NCBI GenBank assembly: GCA_900555495.1
Contig: USLD01000023.1
Coordinates: 1-12,381 of the forward strand
Reading direction: 5' to 3'
DNA length: 12,381 nt
Source: an uncultured Slackia sp.
Lineage (GTDB): Bacteria; Actinomycetota; Coriobacteriia; Coriobacteriales; Eggerthellaceae
The notes beneath the pieces were generated by a model. That model was not told the DNA's origin and made no database searches. It saw nothing but the letters and a program-made list of their open reading frames with translations. The position numbers and the translations under genes are program-made. Below are positions 6,774 to 12,381 of this stretch, one piece after another; position 1 is the stretch's first letter; each line of letters opens with the position of its first letter.

Positions 6774-7964
6774 TTAGGAAAGCGGCTGCTGCGGCTTCTG
6801 CGGGCCGCTTGTCTGGCTTTTGAGCGGGCTGTCGACCAGGCCTTCCTGGGCGAGCACGGTGCGCAGCACCGAAATGTCGGACGAGACGTCCCATGCCATA
6901 TCGCGGAAGATGGAATCGAGCAGCTTTTCGAAGGCGACGCTCAGCGTGTCGAGGGTCGCTTCGATTTCGTGCTTCGAGGCGGCGATGTTGGGACCCTGGA
7001 CGGGCTGCGCATCGAGGTCGCGATAGGCGTCGAGCAGCTTGACCGTGGTGGGCAGGTAGTAATCCATCAGCTTGCCCAGGTCGTCGATGACCTGGGGCTG
7101 TTCGGCCGCACGATCGAAAATGGTGCGCACGACGTGCTCGATCTGGTCGATTTTCTTCGAGATTTCCTCGCCTTCGATGGCGTCGTTGTTCGCGCGGATA
7201 CGTGCGATGTAGGCCTCGCCGCGCGCCAGGAGAGCCTGGGCCTCGGGCGTCAGAGGTTTCTTTTCGGCTATTTCGGGAGCCACGCTTTGGGCGAGGTCCT
7301 GCTGATGGCGGCGATGCTGGGCTTCCATCTGGGCCTCGCGATACTGCTTGTAGGCATCGCGCGTCATGATGAGCATGGTTTCCGAGTCGTCGAGCGCCGC
7401 TTGTTTGAACATGCCTTTGCCAAGCATTTTCTTCACGTTTTTCAGAACGGCTTTCGGAGAGCTTGCCGTTCCTGCAGCCAGCTCGTCGAGCATGCAATGT
7501 TCGCGAACGCCGATGGTATCGCGGTAGTTCTCGAAGCGCTTGACCAGTTCGAGCTTTTTGATGCCCGCATAAAGCAGCGCCGCGCCGCCTGCCGCGAATA
7601 GCAGCGGAGGAAGGGTGAGCAGGACGCTTCCGCTGACGGACAGGATTCCCGCTCCCAGAAGGCATGGCACCATGAAGAAGGCTCCCCATCCTGCCATGGC
7701 GATACCCGCCGCGCGCGCTCCGCCCGTTTTCGCGTAAAGCGTCTGCATGGTGGCTTGCTGCTGCTTGCGCTGCACTTCTTTTGCGTATTCCTCTTGGGCG
7801 CGACGAATGCTGTTGGATGCCTGGGCAAGGCCTTTGCCGATGTTTTCGGCGGCCGTGCCGATAGAGCGTTCCACGGTTGCTTGGAGCTCGCGGTAGTCCT
7901 GCGAAGAGACGGCCTGTTGGACCGCGTCGCGAATCTGATCGCCGATGTTGTTGGATGCTGCCAT
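6774..7964 (-). CDS. XpaC-like membrane protein (5-bromo-4-chloroindolyl phosphate hydrolysis family)
   Basis: This is a 396-residue protein resembling the XpaC/Halogen_Hydrol family (PF10112), which commonly sits next to telA. An N-terminal helical, Gln-rich region (1-82) precedes two membrane segments (about 87-110 and 112-134) and a long C-terminal helical domain (about 135-375). The tail is Pro/Gln/Ser-rich. The family name comes from an indolyl phosphate colour phenotype and no catalytic residues are recognisable, so enzyme activity is doubtful. The assignment rests on the paired membrane segments, the KLELVKRFENYRD stretch that follows them, and the telA neighbour. The ATG at 7964 has GGAAGG upstream. 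It is the first gene of the xpaC-telA unit and has its own candidate promoter and a perfect palindrome in the leader. Confidence 0.75.
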   Translation of the reverse strand: MAASNNIGDQIRDAVQQAVSSQDYRELQATVERSIGTAAENIGKGLAQASNSIRRAQEEYAKEVQRKQQQATMQTLYAKTGGARAAGIAMAGWGAFFMVPCLLGAGILSVSGSVLLTLPPLLFAAGGAALLYAGIKKLELVKRFENYRDTIGVREHCMLDELAAGTASSPKAVLKNVKKMLGKGMFKQAALDDSETMLIMTRDAYKQYREAQMEAQHRRHQQDLAQSVAPEIAEKKPLTPEAQALLARGEAYIARIRANNDAIEGEEISKKIDQIEHVVRTIFDRAAEQPQVIDDLGKLMDYYLPTTVKLLDAYRDLDAQPVQGPNIAASKHEIEATLDTLSVAFEKLLDSIFRDMAWDVSSDISVLRTVLAQEGLVDSPLKSQTSGPQKPQQPLS

Positions 7965-7980
7965 GGGCTGCCTTCCCGAT

Positions 7981-8005
7981 GCGCGCTTTCGTGGCGAAAG
8001 CGCGC
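7981..8005. promoter_or_regulatory. Perfect 25-nt palindrome in the leader of the xpaC-telA operon
   Basis: Arms GCGCGCTTTCG (7981-7991) and CGAAAGCGCGC (7995-8005) pair perfectly over 11 bp with a 3-base loop. It lies between the candidate -10 box (8034-8039) and the start codon at 7964. It has no T-run on either side, so it is not an ordinary terminator. It could be an operator or an mRNA hairpin that controls translation or stability. Confidence 0.6.
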
Positions 8006-8033
8006 CAGAGTCGGAACTTTGCGTTTCGGCGCT

Positions 8034-8064
8034 ATTCTACCGCAGCGACGTTACGAAACCGCAA
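8034..8064 (-). promoter_or_regulatory. Candidate promoter of the xpaC-telA operon
   Basis: On the minus strand TTGCGG (8064-8059) and TAGAAT (8039-8034) are separated by 19 bases, slightly long for a housekeeping promoter. Predicted transcription would begin near 8027 and give a leader of about 63 bases that includes the palindrome. Confidence 0.4.
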
Positions 8065-8091
8065 CGCGACCGCGACGGCACGGTGTCTGCT

Positions 8092-9168
8092 CTAGGGATT
8101 GCAGCGCCCGCACGGTTCGTAGCCTTTTTCGATCAGCTCGTCGCGGGTTCCTTCGAAATCTTCCTTGTTGCTGTCGGCGATGTCGGCTGCCGAAGGGCAC
8201 GAGGAATCGTGGAACTTGCGGCTGTTGGTGTTGAGCACGTAGGAGGCCTGCGTATCGCCGCTCTGCGCGTTGGAGGACTCGGTCTTGGCGGACTTGTTGC
8301 TCGAGCCGCCCTTGCCGCCTTCGGATCCTTGGTTGATGGCCTTGCTCGAAGTGACCTCGGGCGTGTCGTCGGATGCCCAGCTGTCGCCGGTGGCGTAGTC
8401 GATCCGGATGCCGGGTTCGATGTTGTAGACGAATACGTTGAAGCGCACGGCGCGCCCGCTGTCTTCGACCGAGAAGCCTTCCATCTGCACGCCGCGGGCG
8501 ACCAGTTCGTCGCCTTCATAGACGGGGGTGACGCGATAGAGCACATGGTTGCCGGTCTTGCGCACGTAATCACCGACCAGTTCTTCGTAGGGCAGCATGC
8601 CTTCGACGTTCATGGTGCGCGTGCCCGTGATGAGGTTGCGCTCGTTGGCGTCTTCGCCGGCAAGCTGATGAGCGATTAGGTGGCTACGGTTGTAGAGGGC
8701 TTCTTGGTCGATGGTCTCGTAGCGCGCCTGCTTCCAGCCGCTGGGACGGACGTTGGAAATGTCGCCGCGCGGTTTGTCGGGCAGCGTTTCGGGACCTACC
8801 AAGGCGAAGGCGGTTTCGCATCGTCCCAGGTCGTCAAGGGGGCTGTAATCTTCGAACGGCTTGTTGGCGGCTTCGGGCGCCGATTCTTGTTCGGTGAAGC
8901 CCGGCTGTCCCCCGTTCACCTCGACGGAAAGTTCGCCGTCGTACGCGGGAAGCTCTTCGATCGTCGCCGCCGCTTGGCCTGATGGGGCTTCGACGGGCGC
9001 ATTCGAGGCGTTGTTGCATGCGGCCAGCGGCAGCGCGAGCGAGCATGCAAGCGCGAGCGCGGCGAACAGGCGCGCGAAACGGAATTTCACGTCGGCGAAG
9101 CGGCTGTGCTCGACAGCCTCGCTGTTTTTGCCGTGCGCGCGAAGGGAAAGACGGGGCGAATGGTGCAC
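8092..9168 (-). CDS. Secreted DNA/RNA non-specific endonuclease, probable lipoprotein, with Cys-rich C-terminus
   Basis: This is a 358-residue nuclease of the Endonuclea_NS_2 type (related to streptococcal EndA), predicted to degrade nucleic acid outside the membrane. The hydrophobic signal ends in a lipobox LAAC with C51, after a long n-region of about 30 residues. The beta-beta-alpha metal nuclease motif is NRSHLIAHQL (160-169), where H163 is the expected general base and N178 in NERNLITGTR the expected metal ligand; TMNVEGMLPYEE follows. A Ser/Gly/Lys linker (about 275-308) leads to a C-terminal module with H320, C324, C353 and C356, like the one on the SLH/MBL protein. The start is a GTG with AGGAG six bases upstream. 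A GTG at 9090 would give a more typical short lipoprotein signal (KFRFARLFAALALACSLALP) but lacks a ribosome site. No terminator is obvious downstream. Confidence 0.88.
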   Translation of the reverse strand: MHHSPRLSLRAHGKNSEAVEHSRFADVKFRFARLFAALALACSLALPLAACNNASNAPVEAPSGQAAATIEELPAYDGELSVEVNGGQPGFTEQESAPEAANKPFEDYSPLDDLGRCETAFALVGPETLPDKPRGDISNVRPSGWKQARYETIDQEALYNRSHLIAHQLAGEDANERNLITGTRTMNVEGMLPYEELVGDYVRKTGNHVLYRVTPVYEGDELVARGVQMEGFSVEDSGRAVRFNVFVYNIEPGIRIDYATGDSWASDDTPEVTSSKAINQGSEGGKGGSSNKSAKTESSNAQSGDTQASYVLNTNSRKFHDSSCPSAADIADSNKEDFEGTRDELIEKGYEPCGRCNP

Positions 9169-9174
9169 GTGATT

Positions 9175-9179
9175 CTCCT
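9175..9179 (-). promoter_or_regulatory. Ribosome binding site for the nuclease GTG start
   Basis: The minus strand reads AGGAG six bases before the GTG at 9168. There is no ATG in the signal-peptide region of this frame, so this element is the main evidence for the start. Confidence 0.65.
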
Positions 9180-9232
9180 GGTTTGATCGTCGACCGGCGG
9201 CAAGCGGTCGCTTGGGTTGTATGAGGGTGGTC

Positions 9233-9248
9233 TTCGCCGACGGGCGAA
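9233..9248. repeat. Small inverted repeat upstream of the nuclease gene
   Basis: TTCGCC (9233-9238) and GGCGAA (9243-9248) form a 6-bp stem with a GACG loop, in the 225-base gap between the HAD gene and the nuclease. The gap is very GC-rich and shows no clear promoter or T-run terminator. The repeat might be an operator half-pair or chance. Confidence 0.3.
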
Positions 9249-9393
9249 CGGTAGGTCGCTGTAGCAAGGGCGTCGCGGCGAGCGGCAGGCTTTGCCGCGA
9301 ACGGTCGATTGCGCTGCGACGCCATATTGCCGTTCGCCGGCTGGGGGCCGCCTGAAGCGCCGCCGCGCTCTCAATCGTTGTCGGCGAGCGACG

Positions 9394-10047
9394 CTACGCG
9401 AAATCGAGCAGTCTCCGCGGCTCATCGATCAGCGCGTCAGCGGTTGCGGCAAGGCGCTCGATGGGTTGGTACCCCCAGGTCACGCCGATACCGAACGCTC
9501 CTGCGTTATGAGCGACCAGCATATCGGTGTCGGCGGAATCGCCTACGTAGGCCACGCGTTCCGGCGCGACGCCGAGGGTCTTCGCCACGAGCAGCAGCCC
9601 TTCGGGGTCGGGCTTGCGGGGCACGGGCCCTTCGCCCAGCTCGAAGTCCATGAATCCGGGCATGAAGTGCGCCATGACGTCTTTCACGCCGCCGTCGAAC
9701 TTGTTTGACAGCACGGCGAGTTTTTTGCCGCGGGCCTTCAGTTCTTCGAGCGTTTCCATCATTCCGGGATACAGGGTCGTGTGCGCGTGGCCGCAGGAGT
9801 CGTAGGCTTCCTTCCAGTAGGCAAGCTCCCTTTCGAGCTCATCGTCGGAAGTGTCGGCGGGTACCGCTTGCGAGATGAGCGAGCGGAGGCCGTTTCCGAC
9901 CATGGCGAGAATCTCGTCACGCGTGTGTTCTGGGTGACCGAAGCGTCGCAGGGTTAGGTTGGTCACGCTGACCAGGTCGGGAAGCGTGTCAAGAAGCGTT
10001 CCGTCAAGGTCGAAAACGAAGGCGTCGAAGGTTTTATCGGCGGTCAT
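9394..10047 (-). CDS. HAD-family phosphatase, phosphoglycolate phosphatase-like
   Basis: This is a 217-residue cytoplasmic haloacid dehalogenase-superfamily phosphatase. All four family motifs are present: FDLDGT with nucleophile D13 and acid D15, S114 in VLSNK, K145 in PRKPDP, and GDSADTD with D170 and D174 for magnesium. The helical cap (about 20-85) is of the C1 type found in Gph/PpaX phosphatases. Length fits the family. Likely substrates are phosphoglycolate, pyrophosphate or another small phosphate ester; the sequence alone does not decide. The ATG has GGAGGAAATCC just before it. It is transcribed away from nagB. No terminator with a T-run is seen after its stop codon. Confidence 0.9.
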   Translation of the reverse strand: MTADKTFDAFVFDLDGTLLDTLPDLVSVTNLTLRRFGHPEHTRDEILAMVGNGLRSLISQAVPADTSDDELERELAYWKEAYDSCGHAHTTLYPGMMETLEELKARGKKLAVLSNKFDGGVKDVMAHFMPGFMDFELGEGPVPRKPDPEGLLLVAKTLGVAPERVAYVGDSADTDMLVAHNAGAFGIGVTWGYQPIERLAATADALIDEPRRLLDFA

Positions 10048-10092
10048 GGATTTCCTCCTGCCCAGGTGTTTTCACGGTATTTTCCAGAAGCA

Positions 10093-10123
10093 AGTATAGG
10101 TCGCTTTGCGAATGCACTTCCAA
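10093..10123 (-). promoter_or_regulatory. Candidate promoter of the HAD phosphatase gene
   Basis: On the minus strand TTGGAA (10123-10118) and TATACT (10098-10093) are 19 bases apart, about 46 bases before the start codon. Copies of TTCGCA or its complement lie in the spacer and just upstream. Confidence 0.4.
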
Positions 10124-10261
10124 TTTCGCATAGAGGTTTCGCAATGCGGGCTGACTTTACGTCCATCCCGCCCTGCTGATTCCGTGCTATTTCTTCAATC
10201 TGAAACAATCGTCCATCTTCGCTTTGTCATTATGATGAGGTATGCGAAAGCGACGTTTCGC
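10107..10261. repeat. Scattered TTTCGCA-type heptamers between the HAD gene and nagB
   Basis: TGCGAA (10107-10112), TTTCGCA (10124-10130), TTTCGCA (10137-10143), TGCGAAA (10243-10249) and TTTCGC (10256-10261) occur in the divergent gap. The two middle copies are 13 bases apart in the same direction and flank the HAD promoter; the last two form an inverted pair shortly before nagB. They could be binding sites of one regulator. Confidence 0.35.
10231..10236 (+). promoter_or_regulatory. Candidate -10 box for nagB
   Basis: TATGAT lies 72 bases before the nagB start. No good -35 hexamer sits 16-18 bases upstream. This is the best -10-like sequence in the gap but the support is weak. Confidence 0.25.
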
Positions 10262-10307
10262 TCGCGTCTTGGAGGATGCGGGCATGCATGATACGAGAGG
10301 GGTTTCA

Positions 10308-11111
10308 ATGGAAATCATCGTAGCCAAAGATTACCAGGATATGAGCGAGGCTGCGGCCGACATCATCGCCGAGCTCGTTGCCGAAAAGCCCGGTTGCGTC
10401 CTCGGTCTTGCCACGGGCTCCACGCCCGAGGGCCTGTATGCCGAGCTGGTGAAGCGCTACGAAGAGGAGGGTCTCGACTTCTCCCGCGTGGCCACGTTCA
10501 ACCTCGACGAGTATCGCGGTCTGCCCGCCGATCATGAGCAGAGCTATCACTACTTCATGCAGAAGCACCTGTTCAGCCATGTGAACGTGCGTCCCGAGAA
10601 CACGCATGTTCCCAACGGCGCCAACCCCGACGCCGAGGCGGCATGCGAAGCCTATGAGGCTTCTATCGCCTTGGCCGGCGGCGTCGACCTGCAGCTTCTC
10701 GGTCTGGGCCACAACGGCCACATCGGCTTCAACGAGCCGGCCGACGAGTTCACCAAGGAGACCAACTGCGTCGACTTGACCGAAAGCACCATCCAGGCCA
10801 ACAGCCGTCTGTTCAACTCTGCCGACGAGGTGCCCCGTCAGGCCTACACCATGGGCATCGGCACCATCATGGCCGCTAAGCAGATTCTGCTCGTGGTCAG
10901 CGGCGAAGACAAGGCGCAGATCGTGCGCGACGTGTTCTTCGGTCCCGTCACTCCGCAGGTTCCTGCCTCCATCCTGCAGTTCCACCCCAACGCCATTGCG
11001 GTTGTGGACGAGGCCGCGTTCTCCGCGTGCGAGGAAATCGCCGAAGAGGCATGCGGCTGCGGTTGCGGCCATGACCACGAGCATGGCGAAGAGGGTTGCA
11101 GCTGCCACTAA
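10308..11111 (+). CDS. nagB: Glucosamine-6-phosphate deaminase with Cys/His-rich C-terminal extension
   Basis: This 267-residue cytoplasmic enzyme converts glucosamine-6-phosphate to fructose-6-phosphate and ammonia, feeding amino sugars into glycolysis. Conserved segments are LATGSTPEGLY (34-44, phosphate binding), FNLDEYRGLP (64-73, general base D67), LGHNGHIGFNEP (133-144, catalytic H138 and E143) and TMGIGTIMAA (181-190). The position of the Escherichia coli active-site Asp141 is Asn136, as in many Gram-positive NagB enzymes. The normal fold ends near residue 245. The final 20 residues are an unusual tail with C249, C251, C253, H255, H257, H259, C264, C266 and H267, which looks metal-binding. 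The ATG at 10308 has GAGAGGGG five bases upstream; a longer frame has no better site. nagA follows after 137 bases, completing the pathway. Confidence 0.95.
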   Translation: MEIIVAKDYQDMSEAAADIIAELVAEKPGCVLGLATGSTPEGLYAELVKRYEEEGLDFSRVATFNLDEYRGLPADHEQSYHYFMQKHLFSHVNVRPENTHVPNGANPDAEAACEAYEASIALAGGVDLQLLGLGHNGHIGFNEPADEFTKETNCVDLTESTIQANSRLFNSADEVPRQAYTMGIGTIMAAKQILLVVSGEDKAQIVRDVFFGPVTPQVPASILQFHPNAIAVVDEAAFSACEEIAEEACGCGCGHDHEHGEEGCSCH

Positions 11112-11158
11112 GCGGCGGCTTGCCATCGTCTGTAGCGTGCCGGTTCGGCCGACCGCCG

Positions 11159-11178
11159 TCCGACGAATGCTCGTCGGA
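11159..11178. repeat. 8-bp inverted repeat between nagB and nagA
   Basis: TCCGACGA (11159-11166) and TCGTCGGA (11171-11178) are perfect complements around ATGC. No T-run follows, so it is not a terminator by itself. It may be an operator for nagA or an RNA hairpin in the leader. Confidence 0.45.
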
Positions 11179-11198
11179 TAGATGAAATAAAGAATGAT

Positions 11199-11230
11199 AC
11201 GGCCTGCCGCGTTTGCGACGGGCCGTTTTT
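11199..11230 (+). terminator. Intrinsic terminator between nagB and nagA
   Basis: ACGGCCTG (from 11199) pairs with the CGGGCCGT half ending at 11226; one mismatch follows, then an inner CGC-GTTT-GCG stem. Five T (11226-11230) follow directly. It ends only 18 bases before the nagA ATG. It should end most nagB transcripts, or act as an attenuator in a nagA leader. Confidence 0.75.
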
Positions 11231-11248
11231 GTGAAGAAAGGAAGGGTT

Positions 11249-12373
11249 ATGAGTGCTCTTCAAATCAAAGGAGCGAAGGTATTCGTCGGAGACGCCTTCG
11301 AAGAGAAAAGCCTGTTCGTGCAGGACGGTCGCATCGTCGAGGGTCCCGTCGAGGGTCCGTGCGACGTGATCGACGCCGCCGGTTGCTATGCCGTGCCAGG
11401 CTTCGTCGACGTGCATTCCCACGGCGCCATGGGCTACGACTTCTGCGACGGCACGCACGAGGCGATCGACGCTATCTGCCGTTACCAGGCGTCGCGAGGC
11501 GTGACGGCGTATTGCCCCGCCACGATGACCTATCCCGAAGAGAAACTGGCGGGCATCGCCCGCTGCGCGGCCGAGCACGAAGACGCTCCCGATGCCGCGG
11601 CTCTCGTCGGCATCAACATGGAAGGCCCCTACATCAGCCCTAACAAGGTGGGCGCGCAAAACCCCGCATACGTGCAGACTCCCGATGCCGCCATGTTCGA
11701 GCGCTTGCAAGAGGCCGCGGGCGGGCTGTTCAAAATCGTCGATATCGCCCCCGAGGAACCAGGTGCTATCGAGTTCATCCGTGCCATGTCCGATTCCGTG
11801 CGCATCTCGATCGCCCATACCTGCGCGACATACGATCAGGCGCGCGAAGCGTTCGAAGCGGGTGCGGCCCATGTGACCCACCTGTTCAACGCCATGCCGC
11901 CTTTGGCCCATCGCGAGCCCGGCGTGATCGGCGCTGCTGCCGATGCCGGCGCGACCCCTGAAATCATCACCGACGGCGTGCATATCCACCCCTCGGCGGT
12001 TCGTGCGGCGTTCCGCCTGTTCGGCGAGGACAATATGATTCTGGTCAGCGATTCCATGATGGCCACCGGCCTCGACGACGGCGAATATAGCTTGGGCGGC
12101 CAGGCCGTTACCGTGCGCGGCAATCGCGCCACGCTGCACGATGGCACGCTTGCAGGCAGCGCGACCGACCTCATGGAATGTTTCCGCGTCGCGGTGTGCG
12201 ATATGGATATTCCCCTGGTCGCGGCGGTCAAGGCGGCTTCGGTCAACCCCGCTCGCGCGTTGGGGCTGCTTGGAGAACGCGGCACGCTCGAAGCGGGCGC
12301 CATCGCCGACATCGTTCTTCTCGACGAGGACCTGGCGCTTCGCCGGGTCGTCCTGAGGGGCGCGGCACTGTAA
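11249..12373 (+). CDS. nagA: N-acetylglucosamine-6-phosphate deacetylase
   Basis: This 374-residue cytoplasmic amidohydrolase removes acetate from N-acetylglucosamine-6-phosphate, producing the substrate of NagB. The TIM-barrel metal and catalytic motifs are visible: HSHG (H56, H58), MEGPY with E125, IAHT with H190, THLFNAM with H211 (substrate and metal ligands) and VSDSM with catalytic D268. LAGSATDL (301-308) and VNPARALGL (332-340) are also typical, and the small beta-sandwich is formed by the N- and C-terminal ends. Length is normal. The ATG at 11249 is preceded by AAAGGA with six-base spacing; an in-frame upstream GTG at 11213 lies inside the terminator hairpin and is rejected. Expression must come from read-through or a promoter within the 137-base gap, where I see none of clear consensus. 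Confidence 0.95.
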   Translation: MSALQIKGAKVFVGDAFEEKSLFVQDGRIVEGPVEGPCDVIDAAGCYAVPGFVDVHSHGAMGYDFCDGTHEAIDAICRYQASRGVTAYCPATMTYPEEKLAGIARCAAEHEDAPDAAALVGINMEGPYISPNKVGAQNPAYVQTPDAAMFERLQEAAGGLFKIVDIAPEEPGAIEFIRAMSDSVRISIAHTCATYDQAREAFEAGAAHVTHLFNAMPPLAHREPGVIGAAADAGATPEIITDGVHIHPSAVRAAFRLFGEDNMILVSDSMMATGLDDGEYSLGGQAVTVRGNRATLHDGTLAGSATDLMECFRVAVCDMDIPLVAAVKAASVNPARALGLLGERGTLEAGAIADIVLLDEDLALRRVVLRGAAL

Positions 12374-12381
12374 GTTCCATA

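Noticed and set aside
6733..7689. Open upstream extension of the telA frame
   Set aside because: Overlaps the xpaC-like gene in another frame, is Arg/Pro/Ala-rich, and telA has a strong ribosome site at its internal ATG.
11051..11108. NagB tail considered as a frameshift artefact
   Set aside because: The frame is continuous from a conserved core, the tail is regular in Cys/His spacing, and the stop is followed directly by non-coding sequence and a terminator.
10305..11126. Minus-strand open frame opposite nagB
   Set aside because: Shadow of nagB, whose catalytic motifs are all present on the plus strand.
11108..12139. Minus-strand open frame opposite nagA
   Set aside because: Shadow of nagA; no domain recognisable.

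Overview
The window looks like chromosomal DNA of a high-GC anaerobic actinobacterium of the class Coriobacteriia, most likely family Eggerthellaceae (Eggerthella, Gordonibacter, Slackia, Adlercreutzia and relatives). This is inferred from gene content, not from a database match. The strongest pointers are a twin-arginine flavoprotein reductase beside a divergent LuxR-type regulator with about a dozen N-terminal membrane segments, a pairing typical of that family. Intrinsic terminators with a CCTTCGGG core and uniformly GC-rich coding support this.

Layout, left to right. (1) Minus strand, 14-1666: a secreted protein with three S-layer homology domains, a ComEC-like metallo-beta-lactamase domain, a Pro-Gln repeat linker and a Cys-rich C-terminal module. 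(2) Minus strand, 1888-3492: a Tat-exported FAD-dependent reductase, followed by a strong terminator. (3) Plus strand, 3762-5447: the divergent membrane LuxR-type regulator, probable controller of the flavoprotein. It converges on a second terminator. (4) Minus strand, 7964-5551: xpaC-like then telA-like genes, an apparent two-gene operon with a perfect 25-nt palindrome in its leader. (5) Minus strand, 8092-9168: a secreted, probably lipid-anchored DNA/RNA non-specific nuclease whose C-terminus carries the same kind of Cys-rich module as gene 1. (6) Minus strand, 9394-10047: a HAD phosphatase of the phosphoglycolate phosphatase type. (7) Plus strand, 10308-12373: glucosamine-6-phosphate deaminase (nagB) and N-acetylglucosamine-6-phosphate deacetylase (nagA), separated by an intrinsic terminator.

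How they work together: nagA and nagB are consecutive steps of amino-sugar breakdown, from GlcNAc-6-P to GlcN-6-P to fructose-6-P plus ammonia. The flavoprotein and LuxR-type protein are probably a respiratory reductase and its sensor-regulator. XpaC and TelA belong to families that often co-occur in envelope or toxic-anion stress. Two separate exported proteins with hydrolase folds (MBL and nuclease) end in similar Ada-like Cys modules, suggesting a shared extracellular role such as metal binding or nucleic-acid handling.

Most unusual items: the SLH-MBL-Cys architecture and its shared tail with the nuclease, the Cys/His-rich extension on NagB, the loss of recognisable fumarate-binding residues in the flavoprotein, and several uncharacterised inverted repeats in leaders. 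I see no tRNA, rRNA, CRISPR array or insertion sequence. No gene-free stretch exceeds 300 bases.
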